A stretch of 64,000 nt of DNA from Streptomyces griseoruber (GTDB taxonomy: Bacteria > Actinomycetota > Actinomycetes > Streptomycetales > Streptomycetaceae): assembly GCF_001514205.1 (NCBI RefSeq), contig NZ_KQ948763.1:473887-537886 (forward strand). Direction: 5' to 3'. The position numbers and the translations under genes were made by a program. Positions within the stretch are counted from its first letter, which is position 1, and every line of letters starts with the position of its first letter. A model generated the notes under the pieces. It saw nothing but the letters and a program-made list of their open reading frames with translations, was not told the origin of the DNA and made no database searches. Of this stretch, positions 8,834 through 16,830 are shown one piece after another.

Positions 8834-8862
8834 CGTAATTTCGAACGTAGTTCGTAACTTCG
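8834..8862. promoter_or_regulatory. Operator-like repeats upstream of the GH43 pair
   Basis: CGTAATTTCG (8834-8843) is repeated as CGTAACTTCG (8853-8862). Between and across them lies a near-palindrome, TTCGAAC-GTA-GTTCGTA (8840-8856). It lies 19-47 bp upstream of the GH43/CBM13 start codon, where a LacI- or ROK-type sugar repressor would bind; CGAA...TTCG cores are common for such sites in Streptomyces glycosidase promoters. Which repressor binds is inferred, none being encoded nearby. Confidence 0.5.
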
Positions 8863-9213
8863 GCCCAGAACATAAGGGGGCCGCATGTCCGCGTCAATGC
8901 TCTCGGCGAGCCGGGGTGGAGTCCGCTTGTTCGAGGGGTCCTTTTCTCAGGTGTGTGTATAGTGCACGCTCTGTGAAATGCCCGGGGAAAGGCGAGTCCT
9001 GGCGTTTCGGCCCGACTGGCCGGAACCCGACGTTTTTTGCCCTCTCCTTTACCTGTACGGGTGACGGCCCAGGTCTCGGCTTGGTTCCGGAACCGTCGCC
9101 TCCGATGACCTGAGGCGGTTCGCGTATGCCGGAGGAAATGATCCCGGCGGCCGGTTCCGGGAAATAGGGGACGCGAACAATGGGAAAGGGAATGAACGGA
9201 AAGGGTGCGCGTC
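8863..9213. other. Intergenic region between the GH43 pair and the DUF5132 gene
   Basis: About 350 bp without a gene. It holds the divergent promoters: a possible -10 TATAGT (8958-8963, plus strand) and a perfect 12-bp palindrome GGTTCCGGAACC (9083-9094). The GGAAAGGG just before 9205 is the probable ribosome-binding site for the next gene. Nothing else is recognised. Confidence 0.4.
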
Positions 9214-9588
9214 ATGCCGCCTGTGGTTCCCCCGTTCCTGATCGGTCTCATCGCCGCACCTCTCGCCAAAAGGGTCGTCAAACCCCTGATGCGCGGACTG
9301 GTGAAGACCTCCGTCGGACTCGTCCTCGAGGTCGGGCGCGTCGCCCACGAGGCGAGCGAGGGAGTCCAGGACCTCGCCGCCGAGGTCACCGCCGAGGTCG
9401 TGGCCGCGCAGATGGCGGGCGGTGACGGCGCCCGCGGGACGGAGCCGGCCCCACGGCCGCGAAGACCGCCGCGTCCGACGGGCACCACGAGGCCCCGGCC
9501 AAGCGCCCGCCCGCCGTCGCCACCGACAAGGCGCACTGAAACACCCACGCCGTGCCCGTTCCAGGGAAAGACCTCGGGGATCCGCTGA
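9214..9588 (+). CDS. DUF5132-like small protein with frameshifted C-terminus
   Basis: The first ~70 residues read PPFLIGLIAAPLAKRVVKPL... with a hydrophobic segment and a helix ending AAEVTAEVVAAQMAGG, the DUF5132 pattern usually found just upstream of a heavy-metal P-type ATPase in streptomycetes. After GDGARG the annotated frame turns into a Pro/Arg run, while the frame shifted by one base reads TAAKTAASDGHHEAPAKR... to a stop at 9539, with normal coding bias. So an indel at roughly 9440-9460 has scrambled the C-terminus. ATG 9214 is preceded by GGAAAGGG; GTG 9205 is the alternative. The decayed ATPase gene directly follows, so the locus is probably non-functional. Confidence 0.65.
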   Translation: MPPVVPPFLIGLIAAPLAKRVVKPLMRGLVKTSVGLVLEVGRVAHEASEGVQDLAAEVTAEVVAAQMAGGDGARGTEPAPRPRRPPRPTGTTRPRPSARPPSPPTRRTETPTPCPFQGKTSGIR

Positions 9589-9590
9589 CC

Positions 9591-9915
9591 ATGACCATGC
9601 TGGTGACCATGTGCTCCGCCGTTCCGGGGCGACAGCGCTGGCAGATTCCCGAAAGGGCGGGGAAAAGACATCTCGCGAGCGTATTCGCCGAAGTACTGGA
9701 AAAAACTCCCGGCATCAGGACGGCGCGCGTCAGTGACGTCACCGGAGGCGTTCTGGTCCTCCATGCCCCGCACTCGGAACCGCCGAGGTCGGCGGAATCC
9801 TCAGGAATTCCCTGACGGCCGTTCTCCGCTGTGTCCGCCCCCGGTCCGGCGGGAAATCCGCGCCACTGACCCGGACGGCGGAATCGGCCGCGGCGCCCGG
9901 CCGGAACCGGGACGC
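9591..9915 (+). pseudogene. Remnant of a heavy-metal P-type ATPase N-terminal (HMA-like) domain
   Basis: From ATG 9591 the frame reads SAVPGRQRWQIPERAG and TPGIRTARVSDVTGGVLVLH, the pattern of the HMA-like domain that begins the P-type ATPases accompanying DUF5132. The frame breaks near 9775-9785: the next coding-like stretch, TAEVGGILRNSLTAVLR, is one base out of phase. It then runs as a Pro/Arg-rich tail to about 9915, where it meets the NRPS remnant. No transmembrane, phosphorylation (DKTGT) or hinge motif exists downstream, so nearly the whole pump is missing. Deletion remnant. Confidence 0.6.
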
Positions 9916-9930
9916 ACCCGACCCGGGCCG

Positions 9931-10175
9931 ATGTCGTACGCCGGACTCGACGCCCGTGCCCACCAGTTCGCCCACGCCCTCCTCGAACAGGGCGTCGGGC
10001 CGAGGACGTGGTGGCGCTGGTGCTGCCGCGTTCCGTGGACCCGGTCGTCGCGATCCTCGGGACGATGACGGCGGGCGCCGCCTATCTGCCGGTCGACCCC
10101 GGCCACGCCGAGGCGCGTAGCGCGCACATGCTGGCGGACGCGGTCGCCGGTGCGGGTCTGACGGACGGTCATCCT
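9931..10175 (+). pseudogene. Remnant of an NRPS adenylation domain
   Basis: The region encodes, in two frames, the start of an adenylation domain: SYAGLDARAHQFAHALLEQ (9931-9996, motif A1 region) and then, after a one-base shift near 9997-10005, VALVLPRSVDPVVAILG and AGAAYLPVDP (A2 core, about 10010-10105), followed by HMLADAVAGAGL. These are hallmark motifs of amino-acid-activating NRPS modules. Neither end is present: no upstream condensation domain and no downstream A3-A10 motifs. It is a short orphan fragment joined to the ATPase remnant, evidence of deletion or recombination. Confidence 0.75.
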
Positions 10176-10269
10176 CGGGTTCCGCGCGGCTTCGGGGCTC
10201 CAGGCAACCTCGGCGGGCGTCCGCCCCTCCTAGGAGTCGAACCCCGCGGAACCCGGACAGGAGTGCCCG

Positions 10270-12375
10270 TTGGACCGTCAGTTGTCCCGTCGTCGTTTCA
10301 TGGTCTACACGCTCGCGGCGTCCACCCTGACCGTCGCGGCCCCCCTCGCCTGCGACGCCCCGCCCGCCGAGGGGGCCGAGCCCGCGCGCCGCTCCTCCGA
10401 CGTGCTGGTGACCGGGACCGACGAGGAGATGCTGGTCCTCGAGGTCACCGCGGCCAACAGGATCGTCGTACGGCTGCCGAGGGTCGAGGTCGGGCAGGGG
10501 GTCACCACCGCCGTCGCGATGATGATCGCCGAGGAGCTGGACGCCCGGCTCGCCGACATCGACATCCCCCTCGCCGACGCCCGTACCCAGGGCAACCAGT
10601 ACACGGGCGGCTCCAGTTCGGTGCGTTCGCTGTACGGCCCGGCCCGGCAGCTGGCCGCCACCGCGCGGGCCAAGCTGGTCACCGCGGCGGCCCGGCTCTG
10701 GCACGTCCCGGCGCGCGCCCTGCGCACCAGGGACACCAAGGTGTACGCGCCGGACGGACGCTCGGCCACCTTCGGCTACCTCACCGGGTACGCCGCCGCG
10801 ATCCGGGTGCCCGCCGTGTCCGCCCGGCCCAAACCGGCCTCCCGGCACCAGGTGATCGGGCGGCCCACCACCCGCATCGACGCGCGCGACATCGTCACCG
10901 GCAAGGCCCGCTACGCCGGCGACCTCACGGTGGCGGGGGCCCGGCCGACCGTGGTGGCGCGGCCGCCCACGCTCGGCGGCACGGTGCTCTCCCTCGACGA
11001 CCGCGCGGCCCGGGCGATGCCCGGTGTGCACGCCGTGGTGCGGGTCGAGGGCGGGGTCGCCGTGGTGGCGGAGACCTTCCACCACGCCTTCCAGGCCCGC
11101 GACGCCCTGAAGATCACCTGGGCGCCGGGTCCGCTCGCGGCGCTCTCCGACGCCGACATCCGCCGCCGGCTGCGTGCCGCCGTGCCCCGCCTCGGCACCC
11201 CGCCGCGCGGATCGGCGCAGGTGGAGGGCGAGTTCGAGTTCGCGTTCGTCAGCCACGCGCCGATGGAGGTGCTGACCGCGGTGGCGGACGTCCGCCCCAC
11301 CAGGGCCGAGATCTGGTTCTCCTCCCAGACCCCGATGGACGCCCGCGACAGCATCGCCGAGGCCGTCGGGCTGCCCGCCGCCAAGGTCAAGGTCCATGTG
11401 ATGCGCGGCGGCGGCTCGTTCGGCCGGCGGCTCGACTCCGACGCCGCCCTGGAGGCGGCCCTCATCTCGAAGGCGGCGGGCCGGCCGGTCAAGCTGATGT
11501 GGAGCCGCGCCGACGACATCCGGCACGGCCGCATGCGCCCGGCCGGCCGGCACCGCATCCGCGCCAGCCTCGCCGGTGGCCGCGTGGTGGCCTTCGCCCA
11601 CTCCACGGCCTCGGTGAGCACGGCGTACGAGGGGAAGGGCGCCGTCCGGCGGGCGTCCTTCGCGTCGGCGGCCGGGCCGCTGCCCAGCGACAGCGGCCTG
11701 TACAACTTCGGTGCCCTGTCCGGGGACTACGGCTCCGTCGGGCTGGCGAGCATCCCGCTCGGCGCCTGGCGGTCGGTGGACTCCGGGACCTCGCGGACGG
11801 CGGAGGAGATCGTCGTCGACGAGATCGCCGTACGCCTCGGGAAGGACCCGGTCGCGTTCCGCCGTACGACACTGCGCAGCAAGGCCGTCCGGGCGGTACT
11901 CGCCAAGGCGGCCGCCGCCGGGCACTGGGGCCGCGCCCTGCCGGCCGGGCACGGTCAGGGGGTCGCCGTCCACGAGGAGTACGGCTCCTGCGTGGCCTGC
12001 CTGGCCGAGATCGACGCCACCGACCCCAAGCACCCCCGGGTGACCCGGGTGGTGATGGCCGCCGACGTGGGCATCGCCGTCAACCCGCGCGGGCTCCAGG
12101 CCCAGCTCATGGGCACGGCGATCGACGGCATCTCCACCGTCCTGACGGCCGGTCTGCACATCGACCGGGGGGCCGTCCGCGAGGGCAGCTACGCCGACTT
12201 CCACTACGCCCGCCAGCGCGACGCCCCCCTCCGCTTCGAGGCGCACATCATGCCCTCGCACGGGGAACCGGGCGGCGCGGGCGAACTCGGCGTCCCGGCG
12301 GCGGCCGGCGCGGTCGCCAACGCCTACGCCCGCGCGACGGGCACCAGGCCACGTCGCTTCCCCCTGAACTCCTGA
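10270..12375 (+). CDS. Tat-exported isoquinoline 1-oxidoreductase-like molybdenum subunit (IorB type)
   Basis: 701-residue Mo-hydroxylase large subunit of the IorB / aldehyde-oxidase type. The N-terminus carries a twin-arginine signal (LSRRRFMVYTLAAST), unlike the cytoplasmic enzyme at the left edge. Cofactor motifs include GGSSSVRSL (about 115), MRGGGSFGRRLDSDAALEAA (about 378) and near the C-terminus GEPGGAGELGVPAAAGA, whose Glu is the catalytic base. The TTG start (10270) has CAGGAG 6 nt upstream. The 2Fe-2S partner follows 70 bp downstream; no FAD subunit is present, as is usual for IorAB-type enzymes that pass electrons to a cytochrome or quinone. Substrate unknown; family members oxidise N-heterocycles or aldehydes. 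Confidence 0.88.
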   Translation: MDRQLSRRRFMVYTLAASTLTVAAPLACDAPPAEGAEPARRSSDVLVTGTDEEMLVLEVTAANRIVVRLPRVEVGQGVTTAVAMMIAEELDARLADIDIPLADARTQGNQYTGGSSSVRSLYGPARQLAATARAKLVTAAARLWHVPARALRTRDTKVYAPDGRSATFGYLTGYAAAIRVPAVSARPKPASRHQVIGRPTTRIDARDIVTGKARYAGDLTVAGARPTVVARPPTLGGTVLSLDDRAARAMPGVHAVVRVEGGVAVVAETFHHAFQARDALKITWAPGPLAALSDADIRRRLRAAVPRLGTPPRGSAQVEGEFEFAFVSHAPMEVLTAVADVRPTRAEIWFSSQTPMDARDSIAEAVGLPAAKVKVHVMRGGGSFGRRLDSDAALEAALISKAAGRPVKLMWSRADDIRHGRMRPAGRHRIRASLAGGRVVAFAHSTASVSTAYEGKGAVRRASFASAAGPLPSDSGLYNFGALSGDYGSVGLASIPLGAWRSVDSGTSRTAEEIVVDEIAVRLGKDPVAFRRTTLRSKAVRAVLAKAAAAGHWGRALPAGHGQGVAVHEEYGSCVACLAEIDATDPKHPRVTRVVMAADVGIAVNPRGLQAQLMGTAIDGISTVLTAGLHIDRGAVREGSYADFHYARQRDAPLRFEAHIMPSHGEPGGAGELGVPAAAGAVANAYARATGTRPRRFPLNS

Positions 12376-12395
12376 ACTCCTGAACTCCTGAACTC
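12364..12395 (+). repeat. Four tandem copies of CTGAACTC at the IorB-like stop codon
   Basis: The 8-bp unit CTGAACTC occurs four times head to tail (12364-12395). The first copy encodes the last residues Leu-Asn-Ser and the stop codon, and each further copy restores a TGA. Because the unit is not a multiple of three, copy-number change would not alter the protein (the first stop stays) but would change the spacing to the next gene. Probably slipped-strand expansion. Confidence 0.95.
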
Positions 12396-12445
12396 CTGCA
12401 CGCGTGACCGTGCTCTCCGTCGAACACCACGCCCGGAAGGTGCCC

Positions 12446-12901
12446 ATGCCCTCCTACTCCTTCGTCCTCAACGGCAAGCCGGTCACCGTCGAGGCGCCCG
12501 CCGACATGCCGCTGCTGTGGGTGCTGCGGGACCTCCTCGACGTCACCGGCCCCAAGTACGGCTGCGGGGTCGGCGTCTGCCGCGCCTGTACGAGCCATCT
12601 GGACGGCGGTGAGATCCAGCCCTGTGTCGTCCCGGTCGCCGACTGCGCGGACCGCGAGGTCACCACCATCGAGGGCCTGGCCGACGGCGACCGGCTGCAC
12701 CCCGTCCAGCAGGCCTGGCTGGAGTGCGACGTGGCGCAGTGCGGCTTCTGCCAGCCCGGCCAGATCATGGCCGCGGCGGCCCTGCTGAAGCGCACCGCCC
12801 GGCCCACCGACGCCGACATCGACCGCATCGAGAACGTGTGCCGGTGCGGCACGTACCCCCGGATCCGCGAGGCGATCAAGAAGGCGTCGGCGAACGGCTG
12901 A
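12446..12901 (+). CDS. 2Fe-2S subunit of the IorAB-like molybdenum enzyme
   Basis: 151-residue two-cluster ferredoxin subunit. N-terminal plant-type 2Fe-2S domain: [16 protein letters not shown] with a fourth Cys in IQPCVVPV; C-terminal helical [2Fe-2S] domain: [10 protein letters not shown] and [12 protein letters not shown]. It transfers electrons from the molybdenum centre of the preceding subunit, and family knowledge says the two form a heterodimer. ATG 12446 is chosen because GGAAGG lies 6-12 nt upstream and the fold starts at [10 protein letters not shown]; an upstream GTG (12404) would add an unneeded extension. Since the large subunit has a Tat signal and this one does not, the pair is probably exported as a folded complex. 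Confidence 0.92.
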   Translation: MPSYSFVLNGKPVTVEAPADMPLLWVLRDLLDVTGPKYGCGVGVCRACTSHLDGGEIQPCVVPVADCADREVTTIEGLADGDRLHPVQQAWLECDVAQCGFCQPGQIMAAAALLKRTARPTDADIDRIENVCRCGTYPRIREAIKKASANG

Positions 12902-13076
12902 GACGTCGCGCCGCCCGTCCTCGGGCCCGGCGCCGCCGGATCCGCGGGAACTGAACCGCGTTCCCGTCCGACTCGTAAGGAGGAGGCGGGACCAGCCGGG
13001 CGGAGGGACGCGGGCGGTGATGTGCATGCGGGGGCGAGCGGAGCGACCCGCCGGCTGCGTGGCAGCATCGGGCGAC

Positions 13077-13667
13077 GTGAGTGTGTCCCTGGCGGTGCGG
13101 AGCCTGCGGGCGGCGGTGTTCGCCGTGCTGTGCGTGCTGCTCGCGGCCGGCGGCCATGTGCTGGCCACGGGCGTGGCCCCGCCGGTGCGGACCCAGGTCG
13201 CGGGGGCACTCGTCCTGTTCGCGGCCGGCTGTCTGCTGGGCGGGCGGGAGCGTTCACTGGCCGGCATCGGGGGTGGCACGCTCGCGTCCCAGGCCGGGCT
13301 GCACTTCGCCTTCGCCACCGCCCGGCCGCAGAGCGTGATGGTCATGCACGGCCTGCGAATGTCGCACTCCGCCGCGCATCCGCACACCCCGCACGCCACC
13401 GCGGCCCACCTCGGGGCGGCCCTGGTGCTGACCTGGTGGCTGCGGCGCGGCGAGGCCGCCCTGTGGTCGCTGCTGCGGTGGGCCGTCGCCCTCGTGCCGG
13501 GGCTCGTCGCCTGGTGGCGGGTGGCGCGGGGGGCGCGGGCCGTCCCGGCCGTGCCGCGTCCGGGGCGGCCGGCGGGCGGGGGAGCGGGGGCGCCGCGGCA
13601 GGCGCTGCTGCGGTACGCCGTGCACCGGCGCGGGCCGCCGGCGGGGATGTCGTACGCGATCCGCTGA
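13077..13667 (+). CDS. His/Met-rich small membrane protein linked to YcnI (copy 1)
   Basis: About 196 residues with four predicted helices: AAVFAVLCVLLAAGGHVLA, GALVLFAAGCLLGG, ALVLTWWL and LLRWAVALVPGLVAWW. Between helices lies a His/Met-rich loop (about residues 84-108: SVMVMHGLRMSHSAAHPH, then HATAAH), suggestive of copper or other metal binding. The C-terminus is a basic cytoplasmic tail ending RRGPPAGMSYAIR. No named domain is recognised. It lies 49 bp before a YcnI-like gene, and the same pair occurs at 27.2-28.7 kb. GTG 13077 is the likely start; GTG 13017 in the same frame is possible. A role in copper handling is inferred from context only. Confidence 0.7.
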   Translation: MSVSLAVRSLRAAVFAVLCVLLAAGGHVLATGVAPPVRTQVAGALVLFAAGCLLGGRERSLAGIGGGTLASQAGLHFAFATARPQSVMVMHGLRMSHSAAHPHTPHATAAHLGAALVLTWWLRRGEAALWSLLRWAVALVPGLVAWWRVARGARAVPAVPRPGRPAGGGAGAPRQALLRYAVHRRGPPAGMSYAIR

Positions 13668-13716
13668 GCGGACCATCACCCGACATCCCGTTTCGAGTAC
13701 GGAGAGCCACTCACCC

Positions 13717-14481
13717 ATGTCCACGACCCGCACCACCACCCTGCGCCGGGCCGGCGTCGTCGCCGCCCTCGCCGCCGCCGGGGTCCTCACCGCCGCCGGT
13801 GCCGCCTCCGCCCATGTCACCGTCCACCCCGAGAGCTATGCCAAGGGAGCCACGGACGGGCTGCTGACCTTCCGGGTCCCCAACGAGGAGGACACGGCCT
13901 CCACCACGAAGGTGCAGATCTTCCTGCCGACCGACCACCCCCTCCTCGGTGTCCTCGTCTCGCCCCGGGACGGATGGACGGCCAAGGTGACGAACACCAG
14001 GCTCAAGACGCCGGTCAAGACCGACGACGGCACCATCACCGAGGCCGTCTCCGAGATCACCTGGACCGGCGGGAGGATCACCGCCGGGCAGTACGAGGAC
14101 TTCGACGTCGCCTTCGGGCAACTCCCCGACGACACCGACCAGTTGGCCTTCAAGGCGCTCCAGACCTACTCCGACGGCAAGGTCACCCGCTGGATCGAGG
14201 AGGCGGCCTCCGGCGACGACGAACCGGAGAACCCCGCGCCGGTCGTCACCCTCACCGCCAAGGGCGCCCAGGCCGGGGACGCGGACGGCGCGACCGCCCC
14301 GGCGGACGAGAAGAGCGGTACCGGCACCGGCACCGGCACCGCCTCGGCCGACTCCGGCTCCGACAGCGACTCGACCGCCCGTGGCCTCGCGGCCGCCGGT
14401 CTGGCCGCGGGGGTCCTGGGCCTGGCCGCGGCCGCCTTCGCCGTGGTCCGCACCCGGCCGAACCGCTCACGGCCCGAGTAG
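13717..14481 (+). CDS. YcnI family (DUF1775) copper-binding membrane-anchored protein (copy 1)
   Basis: 254 residues: signal peptide cleaved after AGAASA to expose an N-terminal His (HVTVHPESYAKGATDG), the single-histidine brace of YcnI proteins; the conserved Trp near the domain end is in SDGKVTRWIEEA. A DUF1775 domain (about 32-175) is followed by a Gly/Thr/Ser-rich wall-spanning linker (about 180-220) and a C-terminal membrane helix (GLAAGVLGLAAAAFAVV) with a basic tail. YcnI proteins bind Cu(II) outside the membrane. ATG 13717 fits the signal sequence. It forms a unit with the upstream His/Met membrane protein. Confidence 0.9.
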   Translation: MSTTRTTTLRRAGVVAALAAAGVLTAAGAASAHVTVHPESYAKGATDGLLTFRVPNEEDTASTTKVQIFLPTDHPLLGVLVSPRDGWTAKVTNTRLKTPVKTDDGTITEAVSEITWTGGRITAGQYEDFDVAFGQLPDDTDQLAFKALQTYSDGKVTRWIEEAASGDDEPENPAPVVTLTAKGAQAGDADGATAPADEKSGTGTGTGTASADSGSDSDSTARGLAAAGLAAGVLGLAAAAFAVVRTRPNRSRPE

Positions 14482-14830
14482 ACCGGAGTTCAGGGCGACC
14501 GCCTCCCGGAAGGCGGCTCGGCAGGCCGGGACCGCGGGGTGAGGGGGTGCGGCCCTGGCGTACGACGGTGAAGACACGCCGGGGGCGGCGGCCCCGGGGA
14601 AGCCGGTGGAGGGCGACGGTGGGGCGGCGGCCGCTCCAGACGAGGTCGGGGAGGAAGGCCGCGGCGAGGTCCTGTTCGACCAGCCGGAGGTGGAGCAGGA
14701 GGTCGGTGCTCTCGAACCGTAGGTCGGGTTCGACGCCGGCGTCACGGCACAGCGAAACGGCCCACCGTCGCGCCGGGGTGCCCTCGGGCTCCATCACCCA
14801 GGCACACCCGGCCAGGGCCCGCAGCGCGGC
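14467..14830 (-). pseudogene. C-terminal remnant of a LysR-type regulator, frameshifted
   Basis: Minus-strand translation gives the distal half of a LysR effector domain: ALAGCAWVMEPEGTPARRWA, then DLLLHLRLVEQDLAAAFLPD and RRVFTVVRQG. At a G5 run (14543-14547) the frame must shift by one to give the natural ending HPAVPACRAAFREAVALNSG. There is no HTH and nothing regulator-like before position 14830, where the sequence switches to the M20 remnant on the other strand. It is truncated and frameshifted, hence inactive. Confidence 0.75.
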
Positions 14831-14860
14831 CGGCGGCCCGCCGGCGTCCGGTTCCTCGGT

Positions 14861-15139
14861 GTCCCGGGCGTCGGCGTCCGGGACACCGGCCAGGCGCAGG
14901 GGGTCGTCGAGCAGGTCCTGCTGTTCCACCACGCCGAGCAGGCCCTCGGCCGTCCGCCCGCCGTCCGCGCGGAGCCCTTCTGGACCGACTGCGCGCCCCT
15001 CGCCCGCGCCGGCATTCCCTGTCTGCTCTTCGGCGCCGACGGCGAAGGCGCCCATGCCGCCACCGGGTACGTCGACCTCGCCTCCCCGGACCGCCTCGCC
15101 GGCATCCTCACGGCGACCGTCGCGGACTTCTGCGCCTGA
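14861..15139 (+). pseudogene. C-terminal remnant of an M20 family peptidase/deacetylase
   Basis: The frame ending at TGA 15137-15139 reads HAEQALGRPPAVRAEPFWTD, then GIPCLLFGADGEGAHAA and YVDLASPDRLAGIL. This is the end of an ArgE/DapE-type M20 hydrolase, including the GEGAHA segment with the conserved metal-site His. Homology-like sequence begins only around 14928; there is no start codon context or N-terminal catalytic domain. Position and orientation suggest it once diverged from the LysR gene and that a deletion around 14830-14930 removed both 5' ends. Confidence 0.75.
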
Positions 15140-15220
15140 ACCGGCGGGGGAGGGGGCCCGGGCGGGTGTGCTTGAGTGGGGGGCACCGCGACCGCCCCTC
15201 ACGAACGGACCCGTACCCCC

Positions 15221-15973
15221 ATGCACGTGCTGATCCTCGGTGGGACCACCGAGGGCCGCCGGCTCGCCGAACTGCTGCACGGCAGGCCCGGCCTGGCGGT
15301 GACCACCTCGCTCGCCGGGCGGGTCGCGAGCCCCCGGCTGCCCCCGGGCGAGGTCCGCGTCGGGGGCTTCGGCGGCACCGAGGCGCTCACGGCGTGGCTG
15401 CGCGAGCGGCGGATCGGCGCGCTCGTCGACGCCACGCATCCCTTCGCCGCGACCATGAGCCGCCACGCGGCCCGGGCCGCCGCCACCGCCGAAGTCCCCC
15501 TGCTGGCCCTGCGCCGCCCCGGCTGGACCCCGGGGGAGGGGGACGACTGGCACGAGGCCGGCTCGTCCGAGGAGGCAGCCGCGCTGCTGCCCGCGCTGGG
15601 GCGCCGGGTGTTCCTCACCACCGGCCGCATGGGGCTGGCCGCGTTCGCCGGGCTGGACGACCTGTGGTTCCTCGTACGGTCCGTCGACCCGCCCGAGGGT
15701 CCCCGTCCCGCCCGGGCACAGACCCTTCTCGACCGGGGCCCGTTCACCCTCGACGGGGAGCGGGAGCTGCTGCGCCGGCACCGCATCGACGTCGTGGTGA
15801 CCAAGGACAGCGGGGGAGCCGCCACCGCCCCGAAACTGACGGCCGCCCGAGAGGCGGGCCTGCCGGTGGTCGTGGTCCGCCGTCCCCCGCTCCCCGCGGG
15901 CGTCCCCGTCACCCCCACCCCGGAGGCGGCGGCCCACTGGGTCACCGAACAGTGGTCCCGTACGGCCGGCTGA
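15221..15973 (+). CDS. cobK: Precorrin-6A reductase (CobK/CbiJ)
   Basis: 250-residue cytoplasmic enzyme that reduces the C18-C19 double bond of precorrin-6A using NADPH in the aerobic cobalamin pathway. Diagnostic segments are the N-terminal Rossmann start MHVLILGGTTEGRRLAELL, DATHPFAATMSRHA (about 75-88), FLTTGRMGLAAFAG (about 130) and VVTKDSGGAATAPKL (about 190). ATG 15221 gives the family's usual N-terminus. It is convergent with cobH, 39 bp apart, so the two are not co-transcribed. Confidence 0.95.
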   Translation: MHVLILGGTTEGRRLAELLHGRPGLAVTTSLAGRVASPRLPPGEVRVGGFGGTEALTAWLRERRIGALVDATHPFAATMSRHAARAAATAEVPLLALRRPGWTPGEGDDWHEAGSSEEAAALLPALGRRVFLTTGRMGLAAFAGLDDLWFLVRSVDPPEGPRPARAQTLLDRGPFTLDGERELLRRHRIDVVVTKDSGGAATAPKLTAAREAGLPVVVVRRPPLPAGVPVTPTPEAAAHWVTEQWSRTAG

Positions 15974-16012
15974 CCTCCGTACCGCCCCCTCACCTCCCGG
16001 CGATCGACGCCG

Positions 16013-16657
16013 TCACTCCTCCTCGCTCGCGAGGGCGTTGACCGCCGCGGCGGCGATCGCGCTGCCCCCGCGTCGGCCCCGTACCACCAGGTACTCCAGT
16101 CCGTACGGGTTGGCGGCCAGCGCGTCCTTGGACTCGGCGGCGCCGACGAAACCGACCGGCGCGCCGATCACGGCGGCGGGCCGGGGCGCGCCCGCCTCGA
16201 TCATCTCCAGCAGACGGAACAGCGCGGTGGGCGCGTTGCCGACGGCGACCACCGCGCCCTCCAGCCGGTCCCGCCACAGCTCCAGCGCCGCGGCGCTGCG
16301 CGTCGTCCCCAGCTCGGCCGCCAGCTCCGGCACGGCCGGGTCGGACAGGGTGCACAGCACCTCGTTTCCGGCGGGCAGCCGTCTGCGGGTCACCCCGCTC
16401 GCCACCATCTGCACATCGCAGAGGACGGGCGCGCCCCCGCGCAGGGCCTCCCGGGCCCGCGCCACGACCCCGGGCGTGCAGGCCAGGTCCCGTACCAGGT
16501 CCACCATCCCGCAGGCGTGGATCATCCGGACCGCGACCTGCCCGACGTCGGCGGGCAGCCCCGAGAGGTCGGCCTCCGCGCGGATGGTGGCGAAGGACCG
16601 GCGGTAGATGGCCGCGCCGTCCTTCTCGTAGTCGTAGCTGGTCACGGTGTTCGCCAT
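16013..16657 (-). CDS. cobH: Precorrin-8X methylmutase (CobH/CbiC)
   Basis: 214-residue enzyme that moves the C11 methyl group to C12 to form hydrogenobyrinic acid in cobalamin synthesis. Seen: an N-terminus with [20 protein letters not shown]; the active-site His in [11 protein letters not shown] (about residue 42); [11 protein letters not shown]; and [13 protein letters not shown], the usual signature near the end. ATG 16657 gives the family length (about 208-215); ATG 16669 would add four residues. Other corrin genes are outside the window or elsewhere. Confidence 0.95.
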   Translation of the reverse strand: MANTVTSYDYEKDGAAIYRRSFATIRAEADLSGLPADVGQVAVRMIHACGMVDLVRDLACTPGVVARAREALRGGAPVLCDVQMVASGVTRRRLPAGNEVLCTLSDPAVPELAAELGTTRSAAALELWRDRLEGAVVAVGNAPTALFRLLEMIEAGAPRPAAVIGAPVGFVGAAESKDALAANPYGLEYLVVRGRRGGSAIAAAAVNALASEEE

Positions 16658-16830
16658 GGCGGCGAGCATACCCAGGGCGCCTGATCGCCCCTCGCCGTCG
16701 GCGACCCCTCGCGCTGCGGGCGGTCCCTCCGACGCGGTCGCGCAGCGCGTCGCCCCGGGGGCGGCCGACGGGCGGGGGTCCACGGCCGGTGTCAGGCTGA
16801 AGGGACCAGGAACTGCGGAAGGGAATCCCC

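Noticed and set aside
9591..10175. A complete biosynthetic NRPS gene
   Set aside because: Only A1/A2 motifs in two frames; no C, PCP or later A motifs in the window.
9739..12447. 902-codon open frame on the minus strand
   Set aside because: Antisense shadow of the IorB-like gene; Gly/Arg/Val-rich with no domain, typical of high-GC antisense frames.
14320..14340. GGCACC tandem hexamers
   Set aside because: They encode a Gly-Thr linker in the YcnI protein; a coding low-complexity stretch rather than a regulatory repeat.
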